From assembly GCA_001600415.1 (NCBI GenBank), contig BCJX01000003.1, forward strand, positions 405,632 through 469,631: a DNA stretch of 64,000 nucleotides. Direction: 5' to 3'. Shown here piece after piece: positions 20,933-32,945 of this stretch. Position 1 is the stretch's first letter. Every line of letters starts with the position of its first letter. The position numbers and the translations under genes were made by a program. The stretch comes from Pascua guehoae. Taxonomy: Eukaryota; Basidiomycota; Tremellomycetes; Trichosporonales; Trichosporonaceae. The notes beneath the pieces are model-generated. The model had not been told where the DNA came from. It worked only from the letters and a program-made list of their open reading frames with translations, and did no database searches.

Positions 20933-23900
20933 TCACGCCGCCACGCTCTTCTTCTTCGCCCAGCCCCTAAACCCAGTCCACCCGTCCTTGCCGACGAGGT
21001 ACTTGTGGCGGACGAGGGCGTCGGCAGACGGGCGATCGCCGACCTCTTGCTGGAGACACTGCTGGACCAAGTCTGCCGCGTCCGCGAGCGCGCCGCCGCC
21101 GTCTGCTTCCTTGCCCTCTTCGGCGTGGGGGCCGCCACAGCGCTCCTGGAGGGCCTCCATCGCGCGGGATCCGGGGACGAGACCCGCAAACACCTCGTCG
21201 GGCAGCTCTGCAAACGGCACCTCGCCCACGAGCAGCACATACGCGACTGTTCCGAGCGCCCACACGTCTTGCTCCTTGCCGCTGTACAGCTCGCCGCGCA
21301 GAATCTCGGGTGACGCATAGTGCAGCGTGCCCGAAAACGTATCCCAGCGTTTACCGGGGCGCCAGTGCGCGGCCGACCCAAAGTCGATCAGCTGGCAACG
21401 GCCCGCCCCATCAAGAATCACATTCTCGTCCTTGATGTCGCGATGCACAATACCGTTGGTGTGCAGGAACCGCACCGCGTCCGCCAGCTGTCCCACAAGG
21501 CTGCGCACCTCGAACGGCGGGAGGCCCTGGGGCGCAGCCTCGACGTGGTCAAACAGGTCCTCGCCCGTCCCGAATCGCGGCATCACGAGATAGTAAAACT
21601 CGCGGTCCTCGAAAAAGTCGAGCAGCTTGCAGATACTGGGGTGACCACGTTCCGGCGCGTTCTTGAGTTCCTCGGCAATGATCCGCCGGGTAGGGGGGTT
21701 GCTCATGCTGCTGTCGGAACGAGCAGGTGTAATGGGCCGCGAATCGCTGAGGGTAGAACGAAGAGACGCCGATCCAGAGCTAGCTCCGTTTCCGGCTCCA
21801 TTTGCGCCATTGGTGCCGTCGGCGGGAGCACCGTCTCCAGACTGGGCAGCGGGGTTGTGCCGCATAGGGTCCCACGGGTGCGGCGTCTTGGGTGCATGGT
21901 ACAGCAGGTGACGCACCTGATCCATGACATGGACTGCCGGGGGTTAGGATTGATCTCCACGGTCTGCCTGCACAACATTCCCACTCACTCTCCACGGGGA
22001 TTGGTCCCAGCACCCTGTGCTTCTTCCAGCAATCGGCAAGGATTCGCGACTTGATAATATACTTGATAATCACCTCTTCCTGAGAATCGAATCAGTAACT
22101 GTCCCCGCAGTGGATTTTGTCTCGTCCCGCTAAACTCACGCCGACAGGCTCCCCGTTGGATCCTTTGACCTTGGCGCGCATCACGAGCCCGTAAGCGCCC
22201 TTGCCGGCCTCTTTGAGAATGACATAGTCGTCAATGCCTCGGGCACGACCATCGTCACTGGAAGGCGTGGGACACTCGCTTGGGACGCCAGTGCTGGGCG
22301 CATGACTGATGCTCCCACGCAGGCTCTCAAACGCAGGTGTTGCCCGGCCGCCAGTCTGGAAAGGTGAAAAGCTCTGGAGCGAGCTGGCAACGGGCGGCCG
22401 CACAGGTGGTGAGAGCGAAGGTGGGTTGAGAGGCGCCGGCGGTGCCGATGAGGTGGACGGCGGCGCGGACGGTGGTGGTGGGGTAGGCGAGGCCGTGGTG
22501 GAAGCGCTTGCTGGGGTGGAAGTGAGAGGAGTGAGGGCTGGGAATTCCATCGACTTGATGATCCGGCCCGCGACGAGCGACACCCGGGTCGTGTCTCGGC
22601 GCCGAGGAGACCGTGGTGGGGACGAATCACCATCGAAAGAGCCGCGCCTCGACGGTCCGCGCGAAGTCGAGATGCCACTAAGGGACTTGCGGGACGAAAA
22701 TGAGCGCGAGTAGTGGCGGATGGCTTCGTATCTCTCTGAGACAGTGTTGAGGGGCGAGTCTGGGGATGCAAGCTCAATGTCTTCAGCTGACACTGGCGAT
22801 GGGGCGCCGTCCGTGCGCCCAGTCGGCACGGTGAGTGGCTCGTGCTGCAGGGGCGATGGACGCACGGGCACCGAGCTCGACGACACACGCGTCAAGAGCA
22901 CAGGCGGCTCTTGGCGGTTCTCGTCGGGGACAGTGGTGGCGGCCGCTGGGGGCTTGGGGGCTGTTGGCGAGTCGGGCGGGGTGGCTGGCATCGCTCCTGG
23001 CGTTCCTATGCCGAACCCCGGCGATCCAAGCCCAGGCGAATATCCGGGTGATGAAAGTCCCCCACCGCTGCCGATCTCATGCACGCCCCACGAATTGCGC
23101 TTCCCTGTGACAGAGGTATCTTCTGCAATTTCGTCGTCGACCATTTTGAACAGCCGCTCTCGTTCCAGTTCGCGTTTGGTTTTCGGGCGCGGCGCGTTCT
23201 CGGCCATTGGTGGTCGCGACTTTAGCCGCAGCGAGTCTCGCCGTCCAAAGCTGTTGAACCGCGCAAGACCGTCGGCCTTTACAGGACTGCCAGCAGACGA
23301 CGAGTCGTCATTGTCATCCTCGTCGTCGCCTTGAAGCACTCCGCGGTGAGAGCTCAACCCAAGGGCTGATTCGGCAACACGAATCGTGTCCTGGGGCATC
23401 ACTGGCTTGTCGGTCTGCGTCTCAGGGCTCTGTGAGTCGATGACTACCGAGCTCAATTCAGAAGGGTGGACGGAGGTGGACGGGTCGATTGTTCCCGAAC
23501 GGTCCTTGGCACCAGGGTCCGTGTCCTGGAGGGCAATGTCAGGTGAAGCAGAGACTGAATTCGGTCTGGAACTTGACAAGTCGCTGTCAGAGTCGCCGCT
23601 CGGAATCTCTTCAGTAGGCGGGAGAGGTTCACCCTCTATGCGGCTCAGCTCTTTCAGTTCTCGCCACTCCTGCGTCGTGGGAGTGAGGATCACCATCGGG
23701 TGTGGGAGAGGCTGTGGGGAGAGAGGGGAAGACTCCAGGTCTTGCTCGGGGCTCGCATGGTGCGAGTGGTTCATGGGGAAGGTTGGTGGAAGGTGCTGTT
23801 GCAGGAAACGTGCGTTGGGTGACAAGGTGTTTGAGAGGGTTGAACCCATGGGCAACTGATTGGGCGATGGGGCCGTGAGGTGTCGCCGAACATAGATGGG

Positions 23901-24739
23901 TGCGTTGCCATTAGCGGCGCCCGGCGACGGCGAACGCGCGCTCGACGCGCTCGTGTTGGACCGCGTCGGTGACGGGGCGCGCGACGAGGCATGCATGCGG
24001 TAATAAAACCGCGCACTGGGTGTGTCAGTCCGTTTCCAGCTCGCAAGTCTCCAAGCGCGAACAAGGCGTCGTACCTGTTGTCGTAGGCCGAATCGTCCTC
24101 GACGGGCGCATCCCTGGGTGGCAAGAGCTCGGCTTGCGAAGCCGAGTCGAGTGGCGGACGGTCATCCATCGACCGCCTGACCGGGCCCGGGCTGCGTTCG
24201 CGCGGGTCCGCCGCCGCAGTCATGGATAACCCTAATGTGGCGAGGTCGCCCCAGCTTTTGCTTGGGGCCATGGATTGGTTTCCAGAGTTGGCCCGAGATT
24301 TGAGGAGGCCAGAGCGGTGGCGTCGCGGGCTCGGGGGTGGGGGGATGCGTTGGGAGGGTGAGTTGGTTGTCGGAGAGGCAGGTGTGATCGAGATGGGCGA
24401 GTCGACGACCATGGCATTGTTGTCAACAAGGCCGTGATGCAAGTGGCGCTGTCCATGGCCGTGGTGGGTTGCGCTGCGAGGGTGTCCGCCATCTTTCCGT
24501 GAGCGGTCGGCCGCTGTGGGCATATTTGTCGTCGTAATTGGGGAAAGCTGCTTGGACTCAGATCGAGAAGAAGCAACGCGCGACGCTTCTGACGAGGAAG
24601 TCGGTCCAGAGTCGTCGGCACCACTCACGCCTTGAGGGTGGGTCGACGATTGAGCGACTGTGGCGGCATTGTTGTTGGGAGGGTTGAGCGAAAGGCCGAG
24701 TGCGGCAGATGCCGAAGGGCCGCCGTAGGGGACAGGCAT
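20933..24739 (-). CDS. PAS-kinase-like (PSK family) serine/threonine protein kinase, 1210 aa
   Basis: Four exons: 24075-24739, 22140-24015, 21989-22079 and 20933-21933. They total 3633 nt and all phases agree. The first 810 or so residues are Ser/Pro-rich and disordered. The kinase domain starts DDYVILKEAGKGAYGLVMRA (817 onward) with the ATP lysine in EEVIIKYIIKSRI (848 on), then DCWKKHRVLGPIPVE and IHVMDQVRHL. Catalytic elements are complete: HRDIKDEN (Asp near 1043), LIDFGSAA (Asp near 1061) and YASPEIL. The RVLGPIPVE-IHVMDQ stretch is characteristic of Psk1/Psk2 and PASK, which couple nutrient state to sugar metabolism and translation. I cannot recognise a PAS domain in the N-terminus, so the sensor part may be divergent or absent. 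An insert of about 65 residues (APADGTNGANG...) lies between alpha-C and beta4. The open frame continues in phase for most of the gene, supporting the model. Confidence 0.9.
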
Positions 24740-26789
24740 GGCGCGTTGCGCCGGTGGTCAAGGCGGGTGTAGAGTCGACAAGTTGAGATAAAGGTTGGGA
24801 GTGTAGAAAAGGACAAGGCGCCTTTAGGCGGTGAGCACTGCGCGGCTACACGGGGCGCTGTGCCGGTAGCAGATAGCTAGCGGAACCGGACAAGGCGCTT
24901 GGCGACTCGGCGTGCTCGGCGGCGCAAGTGGGCGACACTAGGGGCAATGATAGCCGTCACAAAGCGATCGTCACTATTCTCGGCGTCGTTTGTCTACTCG
25001 GGTACTCGGGCACGGCGGGCACGTGTGTTGTGTATTGCGCGTACTGCGCGTACTGCGTGTTGGTGTGCGCTGGCGGCCAGCGGCCAGCGGTATTAAGGTT
25101 GAACGAGACACAATCAGCAGCGTCCAAATACCAAACTAGTCGCACGGCCGTCGTCCAGGTGTCGACTGATGCAGTCTTGAGAGACGCAATGGCCGAGTGG
25201 CAATGGTTGGGCAAAATGTGGGCGCCCGGTGTGGGGGGGGCGTGATGCGGGGGAGGATGAATGAATGCACAAAGAAGGGTGTTGGTGGTATGGATGATAG
25301 CCGCCGCCGCCGCTCAAGCAAGCAAGCAACCCAGGTGTACAGACAGGTGTGGATGTTTTTTTGTTACCTAAAACGTGCGAGCGAAACAGATTGAAAGCTA
25401 ATTGGGGGAAGGATGGATGCGGGGAAGCAGACGTGGGGGGGTCTGGGGGCAAAAGGGGGCGAGAGCGGCGCACAAAGGGTCAAGACGGGGGCAAGGGGGG
25501 GGGGGCAAGGCGAAGGGCAAGGGCAAGGGGAGGCAAACGGGCCGAGGGCCGAGGGGGAGCCAACGACGATCTTGCATTGCCCAGTTTGATACCCTACCCT
25601 AGGAATTATTTACTCACTTGGCGCCTCGGGTTTGCAATTGCTTCACCACGTTCACCACCTTGACCCCTCGTTCATGACAGATAGGCAAGCTCGGCATGCT
25701 GGGCAGCTTGCATGCAGAGGGACATGGCCAAATAAAAAATGGACACAGAGGGCAGGACAGTGCAGATTTGCTGATCCGTGCAGACGGACCAACAATGGGC
25801 AGACCACGCAGAGCGGCTCTGGCTCAGCGGTGGCGGCATGCGGCAGCGGCTGCGGCTGCGGCAACAGCAGGCACTTGAAGGGCGGCCGGGCGGAGAGGGC
25901 CATGACCAAGGCAAAGCCCAGCTTCCCCTGGTCACGACCGACTTGGCACTTTTGCGGGATCTCAGTCCACCCTGCTTCTTGACCTCTTAAAACTCTTTGC
26001 ACTCTTGGCATGGCTCGACTAGTTGCTATCGACTCGGCTAGAGAGATGCAGCATGCGCAGCACCAACATGGACTGGGCATATGGGATGGTACATGCTACA
26101 GCATTGCAAGAGGTCGCCAAGCAAAATGCATACATGGTCTATGCTGGGCATACTGTACGGTGCAGTAGGACACCTTTCAACGACGACGTGACTGACTCTC
26201 ACCCACCTCGGTTGAGCCCCGTGGTTCCCGTAAACCCAGGGTCGGACGGTCGGGCACACCCCTCTGCGTCCTTGGCCATCCTGCAGCGCAGATCTGCAAA
26301 CAGGATTTTGGGCTCTGCTGAATGACCGACGCCGGAGATCCCACAGACGCGCCAGAGCCAATAATAGCCGCTCGCGCGCCAGGCACTCGACACAACGCGC
26401 GCAAAACAGCGGCGGCAACTACTAACCCTGACTGGGTGCGTGGCTTCCATGTGGCATCCATATGGAACCCACGTGGAGCAAGATGCGAATGTTCCTGACC
26501 TCCATTCCGTCATTCGCAGCTCGAAACACCTCAACAATCTCGCATTCTATGGGCTTCATCTTCACATCATCTTCAAGCGTGTTCGTCGATATCATACACT
26601 ATCATCGACAGCATACCACGTAACAAGCGATAAGACCAGAACACCAGTAAATTGCACCCTACGCCTGCGACATTGCACAGAGTCTTGCCCACACCAGGGG
26701 CACAGTGCTCTCAACACTTTTGGTCGCAGGGCCATCAGCTCTTCCTTCATTTGCTTCACCGCTTCGAAACACAACAGTTAGCATAGACC
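24740..26789. promoter_or_regulatory. Divergent promoter region between the PAS-kinase-like gene and SKI3
   Basis: This 2-kb spacer lies between two genes transcribed outward. It contains a G-rich low-complexity block (about 25430-25555, including an uninterrupted G9 near 25499) and ordinary mixed sequence elsewhere. The leader just before the SKI3 start is pyrimidine-rich (CTCTTCCTTCATTTGCTTC). I see no convincing exon. Confidence 0.45.
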
Positions 26790-29700
26790 ATGTCGGCCGC
26801 AGCAAACAAGAAGGCTATCAAGTCTATTCGCCAAAAGCTCGCCGATAAACAACACGAGGGCGCGCTGTATGAAGCGACACAGCTCTTGAAGACCATCGGC
26901 GCCAAGGCCGCCGAGGCACCTACTGTGTACGTCTCCGTGACTGGGTGTGGGCTCAAGTGCTTTGAGTTAGCCACGATATTGGGAGATAGGTTGTCGCGAC
27001 CAGTGCATTTTGGGGACGAGGATTGCTCTTCTTAGCAATCTGGCTGGGAGCGACCGCCCACCCCGCTCTTGTACAAAGAGAGATGCGCAATGCCCGAGGA
27101 ATACGAACCACCTATTGACCCCCAGGCTCGCGTTCCGTGCCCTCGCACTAACAAACCTTGAGCGTATCGAGGAAGCTGAGAAGGTGAGTTGGTATACCTG
27201 TGGATCTAGGCATGAATGTTTCTTTCCTCCAGGTTGAGTCTCTGCTGACATCAAGTCGTACCTTCACGCGCTCTCGCTGGCTCCTGGACACCCCTTAGCG
27301 ACACCGGGAATCAAGAAGCTCTACATCTCCAACCAGCGTTGGGACGACCTCGGCAAACACCTGGAGGTTGCTGTACAGGCAGCATATGATGAGTGGGTGG
27401 AAATGCGGCTCAGAATTTTCGCTCGGTGCTCGACCGAGTGAACCCTCGAGTCTCCGATCTTCTCCTCAAGTGCTGACAACAGGGGTGACGCCGAGAAGGT
27501 CTCTGCCGCTTTCCAGGAGCTGATGGACCACCGGCTCCAACATGGCCCCGAAGACAAGGTGAGTACAGGTAACGCCGTTGACGGCCCCTGACGACAGCTC
27601 TACGGGGCGCTGCGGCTGCTCCTTCCGTCATCGCCACTTGTACCGGTGATCCAGTCGGCCCCGATGCCTTCAGGCGGGTACGTTCCGCTCCCGAACCCGA
27701 CCTTCCCTGTAGCCCCGGGTACCGCGGCACCAGCACTCCCTCGCCCATTGCCGCATGTGTACCACTTGGCGGGCTCACTGGCTCTCGTGCTCTTCCTTCT
27801 CTTGCGGACGCAGGCCGAGATTTACACGACAACGGAGGCCAAGGTCAAGGCTGGCCGCATGCGCATCAACGCCGGTACCGAACGCGATGTCCGATGCAAT
27901 GTCGAAGCAGAGATCCTCGGTGGTCCGCTGGGCGGCCAAATGGTCGATCTCCTCCGTGATGTTGCTGCCCACCCTGCGACTGACGAGGATACGCGCCGGG
28001 AGGCCGAAGTGCAGGAGTTCAAGTACTGGCGCCGCCTGGTCGAGGTAATCGCGCCCGAGAAGGCCAAGGTCTCCAAACCTTCTGGGACTCGGGTTTCGAA
28101 GACCGCAAAACCGAAGGACGCAAAGTCCAAGACCCCTGAAGAGACCGAAGACGAGGCAGCACAAGAGCCAGAGCTCTTCCGTGCACCCACGTACAACCGT
28201 CCTACCAAGGCCGAGGCGCTCACTCGTGCGAACGGCCTGGCCGATGGCTTTATCCTCCTTGGCGTGGGCGGGGCAGCAAAGGATGCCTGGAGCTGGGTCA
28301 TTGAGGGCAAGGACGAGCCCACCATCTGTGAGTCAAAATGGCTCGGCATGGACCTGACCGCCCAGTCTACGACCTCGACCTGCTGCACAGGTTTGCCCAG
28401 ACGTTCCCGACGTCGGCCCTGACTGATTTCATTTACGACTACTGCATCCTGTTCAAGCTTGCACTCCCAAAGGAGGAGGAGACTGCAGCCGGCGAGGCCG
28501 AGCCCGCGGCAGCGGAGACAAAGGTCAAGTACCAGCGCCCGCGCCGCGGCAGGGGAGGCAAAGGGGTGAACGCGCGTGAGCGCCGCAAGGCGATGCGCGA
28601 GGCGGCCCGCGCGGGCCACCTGTCCGAGGATGTGGACGAGGAGGAGCGCGAGCAGCTCATTGCGTCGATGACAGCTCTCCTCGCGCAGTTGAGCAAGTCG
28701 ATCTTTGCGCACCGCGTCATGGCCCGTGTTGCAATCCAGGAGGGAGACTGGGAAAACGCCATCAAGCATGCCGAAAAGGGCCGCAAGCTCGTCAAGACGC
28801 TCGAGGGCGAGCGGGGCATTTCGCTCAAGAACGTGCAGACGTCGCTTGACGCTGCTCTCGGTGTTGCACTGGTGCCGTACTATCCTCCCAAGCACCACGC
28901 GCGGGCGCTCCGCCTGCTCAATGGCGTCCTCGAGGTGCTCCCGGCCGACTACGAGGCGCGCTTTGCTGTCGGCGAGATTGCTGAGACTGCTGGCGACTGG
29001 GTGGGCGCGCGTGCCGACTTCCAGATGCTGCTCGACCAGGGCGGCGACGAGCGCCAGATGGTGGCGGCGCGTGAAGAGCTCGGTTGGTGCCTCGTCAACG
29101 AGGGTCAGCTCGATGAGGGCCGCGAGGTCCTCGAACAGGTCGTGGAGATGCGCGACACACGCAAGGAGCAGCTGGAACAGGCCACGCCTGAGGGCAAGGA
29201 GTTCAAGGACGACGAGGCGCCCACCCGTGCGCGTGCGTGGTGGCGCCTGGGACAGACCGAGTGGATGATTGGCGATGCTGAGAGCCGCGACAACGCCGAA
29301 CAGTGGTTTATGGCTTCGATGCGTGCCGATGCGTCGTTTGCCCCGGCCTACACGGCGCTCGGTATCTGTTACGCCGAGGCACACTCGCCGCCAGACACGG
29401 AGCGCGCGCTCCGGTGTTTCCAGAAGGCGTTCGAGCTCGATGCGACCGAGGCCGAGGCCGCGCGTCGCCTCGCGTACGGCTATGCCGACGACGATGAGTG
29501 GGCCCAGGTCCGCTCGATCGCCGTTCGTGTCATGGAGGGCGAGGGCGGCGTCGAGGGCGTTGCTGGCGGCGAGGTCATGAGCTCTGCCGGCCGCTTTGCT
29601 CCGAAGAATGGCTGGGCTTGGAAGGCGCTTGGCTCGACTGAGATGGTGAGTACGGACTGGGACCAGGGTGCATACTGACGGCAGCACTACAAAAGCTATG

Positions 29701-31976
29701 CAAAGGCAGCCAATGCGTACCAGATTGCCCTGCGCGCCGAGCCCGCGGACGCGGGCATGTGGCGCATGCTGGGCGACGCGTATGTCAAGTGTGGCCGGCA
29801 CACTGCGGGCCTGCGTGCGCTGGAAAAGGCACTCGAGCTCGACCCGGACATGTGGATGGCACAGTACCACATTGGCGAGGTGCACATGCAGCTGGGGGCG
29901 TATGCTGTGGCCATTGAGGCATTTGACGCCGTCGACTATGCGACGGGCGGCACCGAAGTTGGCATCACTGCCGTCCTGGCCGAGGCGACGCTGGCGCTGG
30001 GACGCCAGGCAGCGGCTGGTGGTTTCCGTGAGCGCTCGCGCCGTGCGTTCCACTCTGCGATCACGTACGCGGCGCGCGTGCTCGGCCGCCACGCACACCG
30101 CGCGTGGGGCTGGAAACTCGTCGGTGACGCTGCGCTGGAACTTGCCGAGCACGAGACGGAAGACGCTGATGTTGCGGCAACTGCTGCCGTGCTCCACCCC
30201 GTCCTCGAGCTGCTGGTTGCAGACGACGACGACCGGCGCTCTACCGTCACTGGACTGGGTCACGCGTCCAACCTCCTCCAGGCCGCACCTGGGCCGCAGT
30301 ACACGGCGACCGCGGCCGTGTTTGCGCTTGCGTACCGCGCGCACCTGCTCAAGAATGAGGTTCGCGTCGCGACGTCCGCACTGTACGACCTCGGCGCGGC
30401 GCTGTATGCCCTCTCGTCTGCCGCTGTGGATACGGACGTGCGCACGGCAGCCACCAAGGCGGCTGTCGCTGCGATCCGTGTAGCTCTGGACGCTGACCCG
30501 AGCGACGAGCGGCTGTGGAACGCGCTCGGTGTCGTTTGCGCCACTGCCGGCCCCGCAGTTGCCCAGCACGCCTTTGTGGTTTCGCTCGAGTGCTACGCCA
30601 AGGACCCGGTTGTGTGGTCCAACCTGGGCTACCTGTACCTCGGCGTCGACGACTCTGAGCTCGCAAACGCGTGTTTCCTCAAGTCGCAGACGCTCGATCC
30701 AGACTATGCGCCTGCGTGGTTTGGCCAGGGCGTGCTGGCGTCGCGTGATGGGGAGCGTGACGCGGCGACGTCGCTGTTTGCCCACGCTGTCACTCTGTCG
30801 GGTGGCGCATTGCTCGAGGCCGACCTGGCCCTTGCGCTTGGAGCGTTTGAGCGCTCTCTGTCGCCCACTGCGTCGTCTGCGCCTCTCCACCAACCGGCCT
30901 TTGCTCTGCGGCGCTACACGGCCGCCCACCCGCGCGACCCGGCGGCGGGCCACCTATACGCGCTCGTATGTGAGCGTCTCGGCCTGGCGGACGCCGCCGC
31001 AGACGCGCTCGAGCGCGCGACGTCGCTTCTCGAGGACGAGTTTGAGGCCACTGAATCGCCCCAAGTCGAGGCAAACTACACCGTTGCGCTCGCCAACCTC
31101 GGCCGCGTACGCCTCGCTGCGGGCCGCTACGCACCCGCCCTCGAGGCGTACACCAACTGCGCGCAGTTGATTCCAGACGCGACTGAGCCCCGAGTCACCG
31201 CCCTCCTTCCGCAGGTGCAGCTCGGCACGGCGCTCGCGCACTTTTGGCTCGGCGACCTGGACGCATCCCTCGATGCGTTCCAGCAGGCGCTCGACGCGGC
31301 CAAGAACGACGACGCGCTCACTGACGAGCTCGTCGTGCTCCTCGCGCGTACGCTGTGGGGTGTCGGCGGCGAGGACGCGCGCGACGCGGCCAAGACGCAC
31401 CTCCTGGAATGGTGAGTACTGACCTCAAGCCCACCGTCGTCGCCGTGTAGCACCACTGACGCCAGCCTCGAACACCCCGAACCGAGCGTCAAGCTCGTCG
31501 CGTCCCTCGGTGCCGTCGGCCTCGCGTCGAGCGACACAGACCTCGTCGACGCCGCCGTCTCCGAGCTGGACTCGTCCCCCATCCGCAGGTGGCAGGACCC
31601 CCAGGGCCTGGCCGACATTGTCCTCTTCGCCGCCGCGCTGGTGGCGGGCGACGAGCCGCGCGCCCTCGGCGTCCTCGAACGCGCCGCCGCCGCCACAGCC
31701 TCCCTCCCCACTGCCGCCAGGGCGCGGACACGCCTCGCCCGCGCCTACGTCGCGGCGGGCAAGACGGCCGAGGCGGCCGCACTCCTCGCATACGCCAAAG
31801 AGGCAGACGTCGCAGATGCCTCCGAGGCAGACACGGCCCGCGGCCTCGCAGACGTTCTGGAGGGTAACGACGGCGTGGCCACGCTCGAGCGCGCGGTCAT
31901 GCTCTGTCCCTGGGACCAGGGCGCGTGGGAGGCGTTGGCGTGGGCGAGGAGGGCCGAGGTTGAGGTGGGCGCGTAG
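26790..31976 (+). CDS. SKI3: Ski complex TPR subunit Ski3 (TTC37 homologue), 1551 aa
   Basis: Eight exons: 26790-26926, 27126-27183, 27256-27392, 27483-27558, 27598-28327, 28366-29645, 29685-31411 and 31466-31976. They total 4656 nt with matching phases, giving 1551 residues (yeast Ski3 is about 1430). The start MSAAANKKAIKSIRQKL opens a run of tetratricopeptide helices across the whole chain, for example AFRALALTNLERIEEAEK, LATPGIKKLYISNQRWDDL, SFAPAYTALGICYAEA, MWRMLGDAYVKCGRHTAGL, VVWSNLGYLYLGVDD and YAPAWFGQGVLASRDG. A basic insert RPRRGRGGKGVNARERRK lies near residue 410. With the Ski2 helicase and Ski8, Ski3 scaffolds the cytoplasmic complex that feeds mRNA into the exosome for 3'-5' decay. 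Introns 4-6 are only 38-39 nt. Acceptor choice before SYLHALSLAP (exon 3) uses a TCAAG and is the least certain junction. A long minus-strand open frame over this gene is an artefact of codon bias. Confidence 0.92.
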
Positions 31977-32037
31977 GCGTGGCGAAGGTGTGGCACAAGG
32001 GAGGTGGGGCGCGGGGGGGGGGGGGGGGGGGGGGGGG

Positions 32038-32069
<32 letters not shown>

Positions 32070-32945
32070 AGGGTGTGAGGAGAGCTGAAGGGGAAACTAG
32101 CGGAAGTCGGAGGGGATACGCGCAAATGCGTCTTGTTTGCAGAATGCATTCAACCTAGCCCTCACTGCACCATACTGACCTGGCGTGGCTGGAGCACAGC
32201 AACTAGGCGACGCCTGTCCTATTCCCACTGACACGGAGTCAGCAGCGGGGTTGAAGGCGATGACCGTTTCTTAAGCCATTCACAACCACCTTACCCTTGG
32301 GCAACGCTCTCAACACACCTTGCCGACAGGCATGGTCGTCGTCCCCTGCAAAGACGGCTCACCTAAGACCCGCCCCCTATCGGCCTCTCCGCCCCCTGTT
32401 TCCCCGTTCAGCCACAGCCCGTCAGCCACCACGTCACTGGATTGCCCAGTCGCTCCCGGCCGCTCGTTCGCTCACTCGCTCACTCGCTCACTCGCTCGCG
32501 CTCCTGCCATCGCTCTGACTCCCTATACCATACTATAATGTGCATGGGATGCGCAAATAGACAAAGAAAAAATGGACCAACATGCCGGCCGCACACTGTG
32601 GGTGCACCGCATGCGCCGATGACCAATGACTATGGATAGCCTCCGCGTGGGAAGCTGGGTACTCTTTACAACTGGGGTCTGTCTGGACTGGGTTTGCTGT
32701 TTGGGCCAGTCCGACTTTGTGGAATGGGGGAGGGGTAGCGGTATGCTGTCGACGGCTTCACACTCGTGCCGGACTGGCGGGTACCCGCTCCATCCACTTG
32801 TCTACACGCCTCGACTTGCGCCTGCGTCCACCTTGCGCTTGCGCTTCCTCGCCAACATGGGCCCGCGGGCCTCCTTGCCCCTTCACCCATGCTGCACCTC
32901 GTGCGGTGCCTCACCTCACCTCGCCTCGCCCACGCCGCCTCGCCC
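31977..32945. other. Convergent intergenic region with very long poly-G tract
   Basis: This lies between the SKI3 stop (+) and the stop of the kinase gene (-). From about 32011 to 32073 the plus strand is almost pure G with two single A interruptions. A second simple repeat, (CTCACTCG)n, sits at about 32466-32497. No gene is seen. Confidence 0.6.
32011..32073 (+). repeat. Poly-G tract (about 60 nt, two A interruptions)
   Basis: The tract begins 30-odd bases after the SKI3 stop codon, so it lies in or near its 3' UTR on the sense strand. Its true length is doubtful, since G homopolymers are error-prone in sequencing. Confidence 0.9.

Noticed and set aside
22309..23334. Plus-strand open frames opposite the PAS-kinase-like gene
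   Set aside because: They are antisense shadows of the disordered N-terminal exon; no start context, domain or splice logic.
27822..30953. 1043-codon open frame on the minus strand, antisense to SKI3
   Set aside because: It mirrors the SKI3 exons and crosses their introns. Composition (Arg/Leu/Val with HLR-type runs) is what reverse-reading GC-rich codons produces. No domain is recognisable.
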